From Rhodospirillaceae bacterium (GTDB lineage: Bacteria > Pseudomonadota > Alphaproteobacteria > MPNO01 > UBA2964), in assembly GCA_018660305.1 (NCBI GenBank), contig JABJKO010000334.1, positions 1 through 27,550 on the forward strand: a stretch of 27,550 nucleotides of DNA, in the 5' to 3' direction. The translations under genes and the position numbers were made by a program. Positions 1-7,534 of the stretch are shown in pieces; position 1 is the stretch's first letter, and each line of letters opens with the position of its first letter. Below the pieces are notes generated by a model. It ran no database searches. It was not told the origin of the DNA and saw only the letters and a program-made list of their open reading frames with translations.

Positions 1-1272
1 GTACTGGTCGTAGGCGGCGGCGGACGGGAACATGCGCTGTGCTGGTCCATCGCCGCGTCGCCGCTCGTCACCAACCTCTACTGCGCGCCGGGCAATGCCG
101 GGATCGCGCAGGATGCCCAATGCGTGGCCATCAGCGCCGAAGACATTGACGGCCTCATCAACTTTGCCACCGAAAACCAGATCGATTTCGTGGTTGTGGG
201 CCCGGAAGCGCCACTGGTGGGCGGGCTGGTCGATAAGCTGGCAGATCTCGGCATCAAGGCCTTTGGCCCCAGCGCCAAGGCGGCGATGATGGAAGGTTCC
301 AAGGGCTTCATGAAGGATTTTTGCGCCCGTCACGCCATTCCCACCGCCGCCTATGGCCGCTTTACGGAGACCGCCGCCGCCAAGGCTTTTATCGCCGAGC
401 ACGGCGCACCCATCGTGGTGAAAGCCGATGGGCTGGCCGCCGGCAAGGGTGTGATCATCGCAGAGACCATGGAACAGGCCGATACAGCGGTAGAGGACAT
501 GTTGGAAGGCGGCGCGTTCGGCAACGCCGGGGCTGAAGTCGTGATCGAGGAATTTCTGGCCGGCGAAGAGGCCAGCTTTTTCGCCCTTTGCGATGGCGAA
601 ACCGCACTGCCACTGGTATCGGCTCAGGATCATAAGCGGGTCGGCGACGGCGATACCGGGCCCAATACCGGCGGGATGGGGGCCTATTCGCCGGCGCCCA
701 TCGTGACCGACGCCATGGTAGCGACCATTATGGAGACGATTATCGCCCCCACCATGGCCGGCATGAAAGCGGAAGGGACGCCGTACAAGGGGGTACTCTA
801 TGCCGGATTGATGATCGATCAGGGCGAGCCGAGGCTGCTGGAATACAATGTCCGGTTCGGCGATCCGGAATGTCAGGTCCTCATGATGCGCCTGAAGTCG
901 GACCTGCTGCCGGCGCTGATCGCCGCCGCTGACGGCGTACTGAAGAATTTCGATCTCCGCTGGTACGATGAGCCCGCCTTGACAGTGGTCATGGCGGCGA
1001 ACGGCTATCCCGGCTCCTACGACAAGGGCAGCAAAATCGGCGGGCTGGACGCGGCCGCCGACGTTGAAGACGTCACCATATTCCACGCGGGCACGGCCAC
1101 CAGCGAAGACGGCTCCATCGTCGCGACAGGCGGGCGCGTGCTAGGCGTCACGGCCCTTGGCGTGACCGTCGCCGACGCGCAGGCCCGCGCCTATGAAGCT
1201 GTCGATCTCATCGACTGGCCGGGCGGATTTTGCCGCCGCGATATCGGCTGGCGCGCCATAGACAGAAAATAG
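1..1272 (+). CDS. purD: Phosphoribosylamine-glycine ligase (GARS), 5' end cut by window edge
   Basis: Catalyses the ATP-dependent joining of glycine to 5-phosphoribosylamine, the second step of de novo purine synthesis, in the cytosol. The frame is open from base 1, where it reads [13 protein letters not shown], the N-terminal nucleotide-binding loop of PurD, so only the first few codons are missing; 423 residues are visible against a usual length of about 420-430. The ATP-grasp part shows [13 protein letters not shown] and [12 protein letters not shown], and the metal/ATP-binding end shows [12 protein letters not shown]. The C-terminal domain ([12 protein letters not shown] onward) is complete and ends RDIGWRAI. 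It converges on the porin gene. Identification is secure; nothing about it is unusual. Confidence 0.97.
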   Translation, partial: VLVVGGGGREHALCWSIAASPLVTNLYCAPGNAGIAQDAQCVAISAEDIDGLINFATENQIDFVVVGPEAPLVGGLVDKLADLGIKAFGPSAKAAMMEGSKGFMKDFCARHAIPTAAYGRFTETAAAKAFIAEHGAPIVVKADGLAAGKGVIIAETMEQADTAVEDMLEGGAFGNAGAEVVIEEFLAGEEASFFALCDGETALPLVSAQDHKRVGDGDTGPNTGGMGAYSPAPIVTDAMVATIMETIIAPTMAGMKAEGTPYKGVLYAGLMIDQGEPRLLEYNVRFGDPECQVLMMRLKSDLLPALIAAADGVLKNFDLRWYDEPALTVVMAANGYPGSYDKGSKIGGLDAAADVEDVTIFHAGTATSEDGSIVATGGRVLGVTALGVTVADAQARAYEAVDLIDWPGGFCRRDIGWRAIDRK

Positions 1273-1327
1273 CGGACAAGAAGAAGCCGAAAAGAAAGAG
1301 GGATGGCTTTCACCACCCCTCCTCTTG

Positions 1328-1353
1328 GCCGGTCTGTTGCGAGACAAACCGGC
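1328..1353. terminator. Hairpin between convergent purD and porin genes
   Basis: A 10-bp stem (1328-1337 with 1344-1353, one G-T wobble on one strand) closes a 6-base loop in the gap between the two convergent stop codons. No long T-run follows on either strand, so it is either a weak bidirectional terminator or a 3'-end stabilising hairpin. The position suggests it ends both transcripts. Confidence 0.5.
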
Positions 1354-1386
1354 AGCCTTAACGAGAACACATCCTAAATCGAAGAT

Positions 1387-2517
1387 TTAGAACGCGAGAC
1401 GCACGGAAGTACTGACCGCGACGCCTTCGTTGTCGTCTGCACTACCAGCGTTTTCACCCTGGAAATCGGCGTAGTGGAAGTTCAGACGATACTGGATGCC
1501 CGGACCGAGATCCCGGCGATAGCTGATCAGCATACGATCGGACTCGTCCTCACCGGCCACCGCTCGGTCGGCTTCGGACTCGTTCCGGACGTAACCAATG
1601 CTCACATGGTTCTTGCCAAAGTCGTACTTGGCACCGAGATCAAGCGCGTTACCGCCGTTATCGGTAGTGGTGGGTCCATCACGGTTGACAAACCGTACAT
1701 AGCCAGCGGCCAGCGTAACGCCGGAAAAGCTGATCTTACCGGATGCCGAATAACCCTTGGGATCGCTCGGTGCAACCAGCGTGCCAGCCGTACCTTGGGC
1801 AGGCTGCGCTTCCGCGTAACCAGCCGCGAGACCAACACCAACATTGCTGAACTTGGCACGATAGTTGGTGCCGACGGCCCAGCCATTGACGATATCGACC
1901 GTCGCGGTGCTGACGCTTTGATTGTCTTCATCGCCGGACGGCATATAGCTGACACCGGCCTGGAAGCCCCCAACGCGCGGGGTGAAGTAAGTGATCTTCT
2001 CCGCATCGCCTTCACCGACCTGCATACGGGAGAACCCGGCGCCCTTATGCCCGGATGGCCGAGCGAGCCAGTCGGTGACGTCGAAGTTGAGGTTCTGACC
2101 GACGTTGGTTGCCCACGAACCCATGGTCGGGGTGACCATCAGATGCGCGGCGTTATCTTCCGAACCAATGCGGACTTCGCCCCACTTGCCGCTGATCGCG
2201 ATGTACGCTTCGTCGATTTCATCGCCATTGGTGGTCGCACCGGGTGCGTTAGAGAAGCCCTCAAGCTCAAGCCGGGTCCGAATCTTCAGACCGTTATCGA
2301 GCGTGGTAGCACTCTTGAAGTGTATTTCACCGTCCTGCTGAACGTCGAAACCGGTGCCCGGATCGCCGCCAGCTGTGAACGGACGGTCATCGTCGGCAAC
2401 ACCGATGATGCCTTCCATATAGCCGCCCACTTTGAGCTGGACAGCCGAGGCTGTGCTTGCAGTGGCGAGCGCACCCGCCGCGACAAGCGCAGTTGTTGTC
2501 AGTAGTTGCTTTTTCAC
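1387..2517 (-). CDS. Outer-membrane porin, alphaproteobacterial type
   Basis: A general diffusion porin of the outer membrane, 376 residues. The frame extends upstream of 2517, but a GTG at 2517 is preceded by GGAGG at 5-base spacing and begins a clean signal peptide (VKKQLLTTTALVAAGALATA, cut after STASA), so I take that as the start. The mature chain opens QLKVGGYMEGIIGV and continues as alternating amphipathic strands rich in Gly, Asp and aromatic residues. It ends VSTSVRLAF; the terminal Phe is the usual beta-barrel assembly signal. The family is the Gram-negative porin group common in Rhodospirillales. Its substrate range cannot be read from sequence. It stands alone, with a long upstream region and a 5'-leader hairpin that could carry regulation. 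Confidence 0.93.
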   Translation of the reverse strand: MKKQLLTTTALVAAGALATASTASAVQLKVGGYMEGIIGVADDDRPFTAGGDPGTGFDVQQDGEIHFKSATTLDNGLKIRTRLELEGFSNAPGATTNGDEIDEAYIAISGKWGEVRIGSEDNAAHLMVTPTMGSWATNVGQNLNFDVTDWLARPSGHKGAGFSRMQVGEGDAEKITYFTPRVGGFQAGVSYMPSGDEDNQSVSTATVDIVNGWAVGTNYRAKFSNVGVGLAAGYAEAQPAQGTAGTLVAPSDPKGYSASGKISFSGVTLAAGYVRFVNRDGPTTTDNGGNALDLGAKYDFGKNHVSIGYVRNESEADRAVAGEDESDRMLISYRRDLGPGIQYRLNFHYADFQGENAGSADDNEGVAVSTSVRLAF

Positions 2518-2549
2518 ATTCCCCTCCGATTTACTTGGGATGATTTGTT

Positions 2550-2582
2550 TCGTTTCGGCCAAAATTCAGTGCACCGAAACGA
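2550..2582 (-). promoter_or_regulatory. Inverted repeat in porin 5' leader
   Basis: A 9-bp perfect inverted repeat (2550-2558 and 2574-2582, core CGTTTCGG/CCGAAACG) with a 15-base spacer lies about 33 bases upstream of the porin GTG. It could be an operator or an mRNA-leader hairpin; porin mRNAs are often regulated in the leader. No convincing -35/-10 pair was found for the porin. Confidence 0.35.
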
Positions 2583-3032
2583 GGAAACGACGCCGGCCGC
2601 GTTAGCATCACCCCGTGAAGACGTATCGATTTTGTCTTTTGCAAAGGAGAAACCCCCGGACACAGTGCCATATCCAAGGTACCGAAGGGGCGGAGAAGAC
2701 AGAACTCAACTCGTCTCAAGGGCAATCACTTATCTGGGATAAAAAACCCATTGTTGATGATGATTTCGTGTTCATTTTGAGATTAAAAATCACCTATTCG
2801 TGATTGCATAAACCCCCTGAAAACTACCCCTATTGGACGAATTTCACGTAGCGCCGCACGCCTTAATGTGAGTGACATGATTGCCCGGAACCGGATCGAT
2901 CGACGCCCCCGGCCAGTGCAGCGGCGTCTGAAATCCCAATTACTTCAATCTCGAATATCTTTCAGGTGTTTTAGATTGTCTTTGATGTGATCCATCGTCA
3001 CTCCAGCGTGTTTGTTTTTCGGATTTCTGGCG

Positions 3033-3066
3033 CACTGTGGCAACAGTGTGGTTTTGTGGCGACAGT
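3033..3066. promoter_or_regulatory. Operator-like dyad plus near-direct repeat upstream of thioesterase
   Basis: CACTGT-ggca-ACAGTG forms a 6-bp dyad at 3033-3048. The word TGTGGC(A/G)ACAGT occurs at 3036-3047 and again at 3055-3066, 19 bases apart (about two helical turns). The pair lies 55-85 bases upstream of the -35 hexamer at 3121. This arrangement is typical of a regulator binding in tandem; the regulator is unknown. Confidence 0.4.
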
Positions 3067-3068
3067 TG

Positions 3069-3114
3069 TCAGACCCCCAAGGAACGTCGCGCACATCGAG
3101 GCAAAGGGGTCTGA
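3069..3114. promoter_or_regulatory. 9-bp inverted repeat just upstream of thioesterase promoter
   Basis: TCAGACCCC (3069-3077) and GGGGTCTGA (3106-3114) are perfect complements with a 28-base spacer, ending 6 bases before the -35 hexamer. It may be two half-sites of a regulator or the stem of a hairpin; there is no T-run, so it is not an obvious terminator. Confidence 0.35.
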
Positions 3115-3120
3115 ACCGGA

Positions 3121-3148
3121 TTGACACATTTCGGTCCCGGTTTATAGT
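3121..3148 (+). promoter_or_regulatory. Sigma70-type promoter for thioesterase
   Basis: A perfect -35 TTGACA (3121-3126), a 16-base spacer and a -10 TATAGT (3143-3148) predict a start of transcription near 3155, leaving a leader of about 20 bases before the ATG at 3175. Confidence 0.7.
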
Positions 3149-3174
3149 CCGCGGCGATTTCCGTACTCTGCCGT

Positions 3175-3639
3175 ATGGACAAAGGGATCATGTCACCACT
3201 GGACCGTTTCAAAGATTTCACTATTGCCTATCAGGGCATGTTTTACCCCATGGAAACAGACCATATGGGGCATGCCAACGTGCGCTATTACAGCCGGGCA
3301 TTTAACGAGGCGGCGTATTTCAGCTTCACCACGGCAGGCATCACACCGGCTTATATGAAAGCCAATAACCGCGGCATGGCGGCGGTGACCGAAAATTTCG
3401 AATATAAGCGCGAGATCCTGCCAGGCGACCTGATCCAGATACGGACCTGCCTGATCAACTTCACGCCTAAAAGCCTGCATGTATGGGGCGTGATGATAGA
3501 TGCCACCACCGATGAGGTCTGCGCCGTCAACGATCAGGTGTGCGTATCGCTGGACACCATCGCCCGCAAATCAGCGCCGTGGCCCGATGAGATCTTCGAA
3601 AAGGGCAAGAGCCTGGTAAGGGAACGGCCGAAAATTTAA
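3175..3639 (+). CDS. Hotdog-fold acyl-CoA thioesterase (4HBT/YbgC type)
   Basis: A probable cytosolic acyl-CoA thioesterase of 154 residues. The motif ETDHMGHANVRYYSRAFNEA at residues 27-46 matches the 4-hydroxybenzoyl-CoA thioesterase/YbgC signature; Asp29 is the expected catalytic residue and the following helix carries the conserved aromatic pair. The strand segment ITPAYMKANNRGMAAVTENF and the closing GVMIDATTDEVCAV fit the hotdog sheet. The start is uncertain: ATG 3175 has no ribosome site, whereas ATG 3190 follows AAAGGG at short spacing. It has its own strong promoter and runs convergently into the TRAP permease gene with only 5 bases between stops. The substrate is not evident; a link to aromatic CoA turnover with the nearby UbiD genes is only conjecture. 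Confidence 0.85.
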   Translation: MDKGIMSPLDRFKDFTIAYQGMFYPMETDHMGHANVRYYSRAFNEAAYFSFTTAGITPAYMKANNRGMAAVTENFEYKREILPGDLIQIRTCLINFTPKSLHVWGVMIDATTDEVCAVNDQVCVSLDTIARKSAPWPDEIFEKGKSLVRERPKI

Positions 3640-3644
3640 ACCGG

Positions 3645-5579
3645 CTATTCCGCCGCGCCGCTGACCAGCCGCCGGCCCACGTAATATTCCCGCAGCAGAA
3701 CAAGCGCGCCAAGGGCGACACCCGCCAGATCGGCGAGGATTCCCAGCGAGGTCGCACTGGCCGGCGTGAGGGCCGCGAAACCGGCAACCACCAGCAGCAG
3801 TCGGGTTACACCGTTCAGTTCCCGACTGAAATACCCCGCGAATGAGACAGAGATCAGATAAACCCCGATCGCAGCGGTCGCGATACTCAGCAGAATGTTG
3901 CCGGTATCGCCGATCATCAGGAGCCCCGGCCCGAAGACAAAGACAAACGGAATAATAAAAGCGGTCCAGGCGAATTTCATGGATTTGACCGCCGTCGTCA
4001 TGGCGCTGGCCCCGGTGAGGGCGGCCGCGGTAAAGGCGCAGAGCGCAACCGGCGGGGTGATCATCGACATCATGCCGAAATAGAGAATGAAGAGATGCGC
4101 GGCCATGGGCTCGATGCCGGCTTCGACAATGGCCGGTGCGACCAGGAAGGCGAGCAGTACATAGACCCCGGATGTGGGCATCCCCATGCCGAGAATGATG
4201 CAGGTGATCGCCGCGATAATCAGAAGCAGGATGACGTTCTGGCCGGCCAGCGCCACCAGCGCCTGGGTCAGGGCAAAGGCAAATCCGGTGGTCGAAATGA
4301 TAAAAATGACAAATCCGGCGGAGGCCAGAATCAGAATCAGCTCAACCGTGATCTTGCCGGCATTGACGAAGGAACTGAGAAACGACGCAAGGGTTATCTT
4401 TTGCCCCGCATAGGATCGGAACATGCCGAGCACGACAATGGCGATGCAGGCATAGATGGCAGCTTCCTGCGCCTCTACCCAGAATTCGAATAGGGCAACC
4501 AACAGCACGACGAAGGGGATAATCAGATGCCAGCCTTCCCGTAGGACCTTGCGCACATCAGGCAGGTCTGAATCGGCAACGCTGATCTTCTCCTTGGCGG
4601 CGATAAGATCGACCTGCACAAAGACAGCGAAATAATACAGCAGCGCCGGAATCAGCGCGGCCAGCACCACCTTCTGGTATTCAATCTCGAGGAACTCCGC
4701 CATCAGGAAGGCGGCGGCCCCCATGATGGGGGGCATGAACTGACCGCCGGTCGACGCAACCGCCTCGATGGCGCCGGCATTCTCCGCCGAATAACCGGAA
4801 CGCTGCATGAGCGGGATGGTGATCACGCCGGTCGAGGCGACATTGGATGTGGCGCTGCCGGAAATGGAGCCGAACAGGGCGGAGGCAACAACGGAAATCT
4901 TTGCCGCGCCGCCGCGCCGCTTGCCGAACCCGGCCATGGCGAGGTTGGTGAAGAACTCCCCACCGCCGGTCAGCAGCAGAAGCTGACCAAAGAAAATAAA
5001 AACAACAACCACTTCGGCGCCGATCTGCAACGGCGTGCCATAGGCCGCCCCGGCATCGAGTCCGAGATCGGTGACAAGTTCGTTCCAGCCGACCTCAAGC
5101 GCCTTCATGTCACCCGGAACATAGTGTCCCAGGAGCGCGAAAATAAAGAACACCCCAACCACGGACAGCAGGGCGTATCCGGTTGTCCGACGCAGCGCTT
5201 CAAGCACCGTCGCCAGCACCAGAACGCCGAGGACCAGCGCCTCGTCGGTGCGGTTACCATAGGTCTCGGAAAGACGTTCGTAATCCAGCGAGATAAAGAG
5301 CAGCGTCGCCAGCCCGACGGTCGCGCCAATCCAGTCATACCACGGGACAGTACCGCCCGCGGTTCGGTTCGCCCGCATGGAAAGCCAGGCAATAAACACC
5401 GAAAATCCCAGTATCAGAGCGAGAACCGATTGCGGAAAGAAGGTCAGGTCAAACCAGCGCTGGGCTTCGATGGCCCACAGAACGCAGGTGATGGTAATCA
5501 ACGCAGCGGCGGCGTTGACAAACATCTGGCCCGCCCGCGAGTCGGACTGCGCGGTATTTTCGTTGAGTTCTTCGGCCAT
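3645..5579 (-). CDS. TRAP transporter permease, fused 4TM/12TM (DctQM) type
   Basis: The inner-membrane part of a tripartite ATP-independent periplasmic transporter, 644 residues and almost wholly hydrophobic. The N-terminal part (about 20-230) corresponds to the small DctQ-like subunit. The remainder is the large DctM-like channel, with the signatures GSISGSATSNVASTGVITIP and EAVASTGGQFMPPIMGAAAF and GMGMPTSGVYVLLAFLVAPA. Such fusions are the form that works with TAXI-family binding proteins, and one is encoded directly upstream. The start ATG at 5579 has only a weak ribosome site (ACAAGAATC), so translation may be kept low. A strong hairpin lies between it and the binding-protein gene. Import is presumably driven by a sodium or proton gradient; the substrate is probably an organic acid. 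Confidence 0.95.
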   Translation of the reverse strand: MAEELNENTAQSDSRAGQMFVNAAAALITITCVLWAIEAQRWFDLTFFPQSVLALILGFSVFIAWLSMRANRTAGGTVPWYDWIGATVGLATLLFISLDYERLSETYGNRTDEALVLGVLVLATVLEALRRTTGYALLSVVGVFFIFALLGHYVPGDMKALEVGWNELVTDLGLDAGAAYGTPLQIGAEVVVVFIFFGQLLLLTGGGEFFTNLAMAGFGKRRGGAAKISVVASALFGSISGSATSNVASTGVITIPLMQRSGYSAENAGAIEAVASTGGQFMPPIMGAAAFLMAEFLEIEYQKVVLAALIPALLYYFAVFVQVDLIAAKEKISVADSDLPDVRKVLREGWHLIIPFVVLLVALFEFWVEAQEAAIYACIAIVVLGMFRSYAGQKITLASFLSSFVNAGKITVELILILASAGFVIFIISTTGFAFALTQALVALAGQNVILLLIIAAITCIILGMGMPTSGVYVLLAFLVAPAIVEAGIEPMAAHLFILYFGMMSMITPPVALCAFTAAALTGASAMTTAVKSMKFAWTAFIIPFVFVFGPGLLMIGDTGNILLSIATAAIGVYLISVSFAGYFSRELNGVTRLLLVVAGFAALTPASATSLGILADLAGVALGALVLLREYYVGRRLVSGAAE

Positions 5580-5595
5580 GATTCTTGTTTGAAAC

Positions 5596-5631
5596 GATCG
5601 GGCGCCCCACCGTCAGGCGGGGCGCCCGATC
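5596..5631 (-). terminator. Strong intra-operon hairpin between TAXI and permease genes
   Basis: A perfect 13-bp GC-rich stem (5596-5608 with 5619-5631, core GGGCGCCCC) with a 10-base loop sits in the 58-base gap between the binding-protein stop and the permease start. The trailing sequence on the minus strand is GTTTC rather than a full T-run. It could be an attenuating terminator or a block to 3' exonucleases, either of which would give more binding protein than permease. Confidence 0.7.
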
Positions 5632-5637
5632 AGATCA

Positions 5638-6600
5638 TTACATTTTGCTGAGTTCCTTGTACGCCTTGAGCGCACCAGGGTGATACGCAACCGGCGATGT
5701 CGCCTTCATCCCCTTCGGGCTGAACAGGTTGAACCGGCTGTTCGCGGCCTTCAGATAGGCCTTGTTGGCGTGCATGGTCTTAACGACCTTGTAAATCACA
5801 TCGGCCGAAACGTGCGCCCCGGCGGTCAGGAAATACGGATACGCAATCACCCGCGTCGGACCCATGACGCCCGGTGTCGCCGGTGACGGCTGGATGGTCA
5901 TCAGGAAGCTTTCCGGATAGACGGCTTGCATCCGCTTGACCGCCGCTGGTGACGGGTCAAGAGACAGGAACCGTAATCCGCCCCGGGATTTCAAAATGGC
6001 GTGCTGTTTTTTCGAGGCCCCTGAACCCGGCGCCACCGTCGCGATGTCGAGCTTGCCGCGCGCCATGTCATTACCGGTCGGCACGTAACGCGAATAGGGC
6101 GTGTTCTTCATATCGGACTGTTTGAGCCCGCCATTGGCGAGAAGCGCCGACTGGATGAACTGAAGAATAGTCTGGGCGGTGAATTTATTGCCCATGCGCA
6201 TGCCCTTGGCGTCGGCGATGGTCTTGATCGGCGAATTGTTGGGCACGGCCAAATCGATGCGCAACGGGTAGACCATTCCCACAAGACGAAAATTCTTATG
6301 GGGTTTACCCTTGAACGTCCCCTTGCCAAAGCGGGCAAAGCGCGATTCCGCGGCATTGTTTACACCGAAATCAACCTTGCCGGCATTCATCTGCGGCACG
6401 ATGGAGGAGGATCCGCCACCCGGTTTGACGCGAAACAGCAGGCCCGCCTTATCGTTCATCAGCTTGGAAACCGCGGTTCCAACACCGAAAGCCAGCGAGC
6501 CCTGCTTGTTGGTCCCAATAGAATATGTGCTCTGTGCGAAGGCCGGCAGCGCGAAACCTGTCGCTACAGCAGCCGTGATGACAAAAGTGCCAATTCTCAT
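5638..6600 (-). CDS. TAXI-family TRAP transporter solute-binding protein
   Basis: A periplasmic receptor of 320 residues that captures the solute for the permease encoded next. The signal peptide is MRIGTFVITAAVATGFALPA, cut after AFA. The mature chain begins QSTYSIGTNKQGS and then VKPGGGSSSIVPQMNAGKVD with FGVNNAAE, the TAXI-type N-lobe pattern (TRAP-associated extracytoplasmic immunogenic). The C-terminal half carries AYPYFLTAGAHVSADVIYKV and ends FSPKGMKATSPVAYHPGALK, also family-like. GGGAG lies 10 bases before the ATG. The alpha/beta hydrolase gene is 103 bases upstream on the same strand, so the two may be co-transcribed. TAXI proteins often bind glutamate or other carboxylates, but the ligand here is unknown. 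Confidence 0.94.
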   Translation of the reverse strand: MRIGTFVITAAVATGFALPAFAQSTYSIGTNKQGSLAFGVGTAVSKLMNDKAGLLFRVKPGGGSSSIVPQMNAGKVDFGVNNAAESRFARFGKGTFKGKPHKNFRLVGMVYPLRIDLAVPNNSPIKTIADAKGMRMGNKFTAQTILQFIQSALLANGGLKQSDMKNTPYSRYVPTGNDMARGKLDIATVAPGSGASKKQHAILKSRGGLRFLSLDPSPAAVKRMQAVYPESFLMTIQPSPATPGVMGPTRVIAYPYFLTAGAHVSADVIYKVVKTMHANKAYLKAANSRFNLFSPKGMKATSPVAYHPGALKAYKELSKM

Positions 6601-6703
6601 CTCAAATCGTCTCCCGAAAAATTTCGATATTTTTTTACAACGGGAAACCTACACAGCTTCGGTGCCGCTTCCAAGAGAAGAGTGACCGGCGGATCGCCGA
6701 ATT

Positions 6704-7534
6704 TTATATGGAGCCGTCGGGCAGGGAGCATAGAAACGTTTCCAACGCCCTATTAAAAAGCCCGGGGTTTTCCAATGCCGAATAATGCCCAACCCCGTCC
6801 AGAAGATGAAAGGCCGCGTTGGGCAACGCCCCTGCCACCGATCGGCACACCGGTTCCGGTGACACCGGGTCATCGGCGCCACACAGCACAAGCGACGGCG
6901 CGGCAATATGGGGGGCATCGTCGAAAAAATCCGATGACGCCAGCATTTCCACGGCCTGACGGAACCCATCAGGCCGCACCCTCGCCATAATACCCACCGC
7001 TTTTTCGCGCGCCTCGTCCGACACGCCGGGGCTCATGATGGCGGGGCCTTTTTCGTGGGCAAACCGTACCGGCCCCATGGCGTCGAACACTTCGAGGCGC
7101 CCGGCCTTTGCCTTGTCACGGGCCACCGCCGGCAATCCGTTAAGGCCGGTCAGACCATGAGCAAAGATGAAAGATTCCGTCCGGTCCGGATATCTAGCGG
7201 TGAACCGGGCCGCGATCAGGGCGGCGATGGATTGACCCAGCATATGAACCCGCGTTTCGCCAAGGGCCTCCAACAGACCGGCCAAAGCGGAGACATAATC
7301 ATCGACCGCCGGGGTCGCGCTCTCCAGATTACCGGACTCCCCATAGCCCGGCATGTCCCACGAGATGACGCGATAGTCGGCGGAAAAATGGCTCAGCTGG
7401 TATTCCCAGCTGTCCGATGACCCGCCGATTCCGTGCAGCAGCACCAGGGCCGGGCCCTGCCCCGCCTCGCGCCAGGCGACTTTAAGGTCTGAAAGATCGC
7501 AGGTTTGGCTTTGCGGCAGAATCGACGCGGTCAG
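6704..7534 (-). CDS. Alpha/beta-hydrolase, probably started by CTG
   Basis: A hydrolase of esters, lactones or C-C bonds with the alpha/beta fold. Its oxyanion region is LLHGIGG, the nucleophile elbow GQSIA (Ser102), the acid in GADDPVSPEP (Asp221 or 222) and the base in GVGHYSALENP (His250). The first ordinary start codon in frame is a GTG at 7444, which would begin at LLHG and delete the first strand. Upstream the frame stays open and codes LKVAWREAGQGPALV, as expected of the family, with no ATG, GTG or TTG. A CTG at 7534 overlaps the preceding TGA stop (CTGA) and has GGGAGG 7 bases before it. I therefore propose CTG as start, giving 276 residues. Without protein data this remains inference; a sequencing error is the alternative. 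Confidence 0.85.
   Translation of the reverse strand: MTASILPQSQTCDLSDLKVAWREAGQGPALVLLHGIGGSSDSWEYQLSHFSADYRVISWDMPGYGESGNLESATPAVDDYVSALAGLLEALGETRVHMLGQSIAALIAARFTARYPDRTESFIFAHGLTGLNGLPAVARDKAKAGRLEVFDAMGPVRFAHEKGPAIMSPGVSDEAREKAVGIMARVRPDGFRQAVEMLASSDFFDDAPHIAAPSLVLCGADDPVSPEPVCRSVAGALPNAAFHLLDGVGHYSALENPGLFNRALETFLCSLPDGSI

Larger units (their letters stand above)
2583..3120. other. Long intergenic spacer with several dyad elements, no convincing gene
   Basis: The spacer separates the divergent porin and thioesterase genes. The open frames here have poor starts and no recognisable product. It holds a stretch at about 2645-2735 on the plus strand with glycine-riboswitch-like words (GGAGAAACC, ACCGAAGGGGC, GTCTCAAGG), an AT-rich patch at about 2740-2830 with inverted repeat AATCAC/GTGATT (2788-2805), and a minus-strand 16-codon frame (2945-2995, MDHIKDNLKHLKDIRD) with GGAG upstream. 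Near the thioesterase it holds the dyads listed separately. None of these is established as functional. Confidence 0.5.

Noticed and set aside
1474..2505. Long plus-strand open frame (343 codons) antisense to the porin
   Set aside because: The minus-strand frame has a signal peptide, barrel pattern and terminal Phe; the plus frame has no ribosome site or recognisable domain and is a by-product of GC-rich codon use.
2506..2803. Short plus-strand frames in the porin/thioesterase spacer
   Set aside because: No ribosome sites, no domains, and they overlap the porin leader; better explained as non-coding regulatory DNA.
6687..6699. Small hairpin CGGCG/CGCCG after the alpha/beta hydrolase stop as a terminator
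   Set aside because: Only a 5-bp stem, and no T-run on the transcribed strand; too weak to call.
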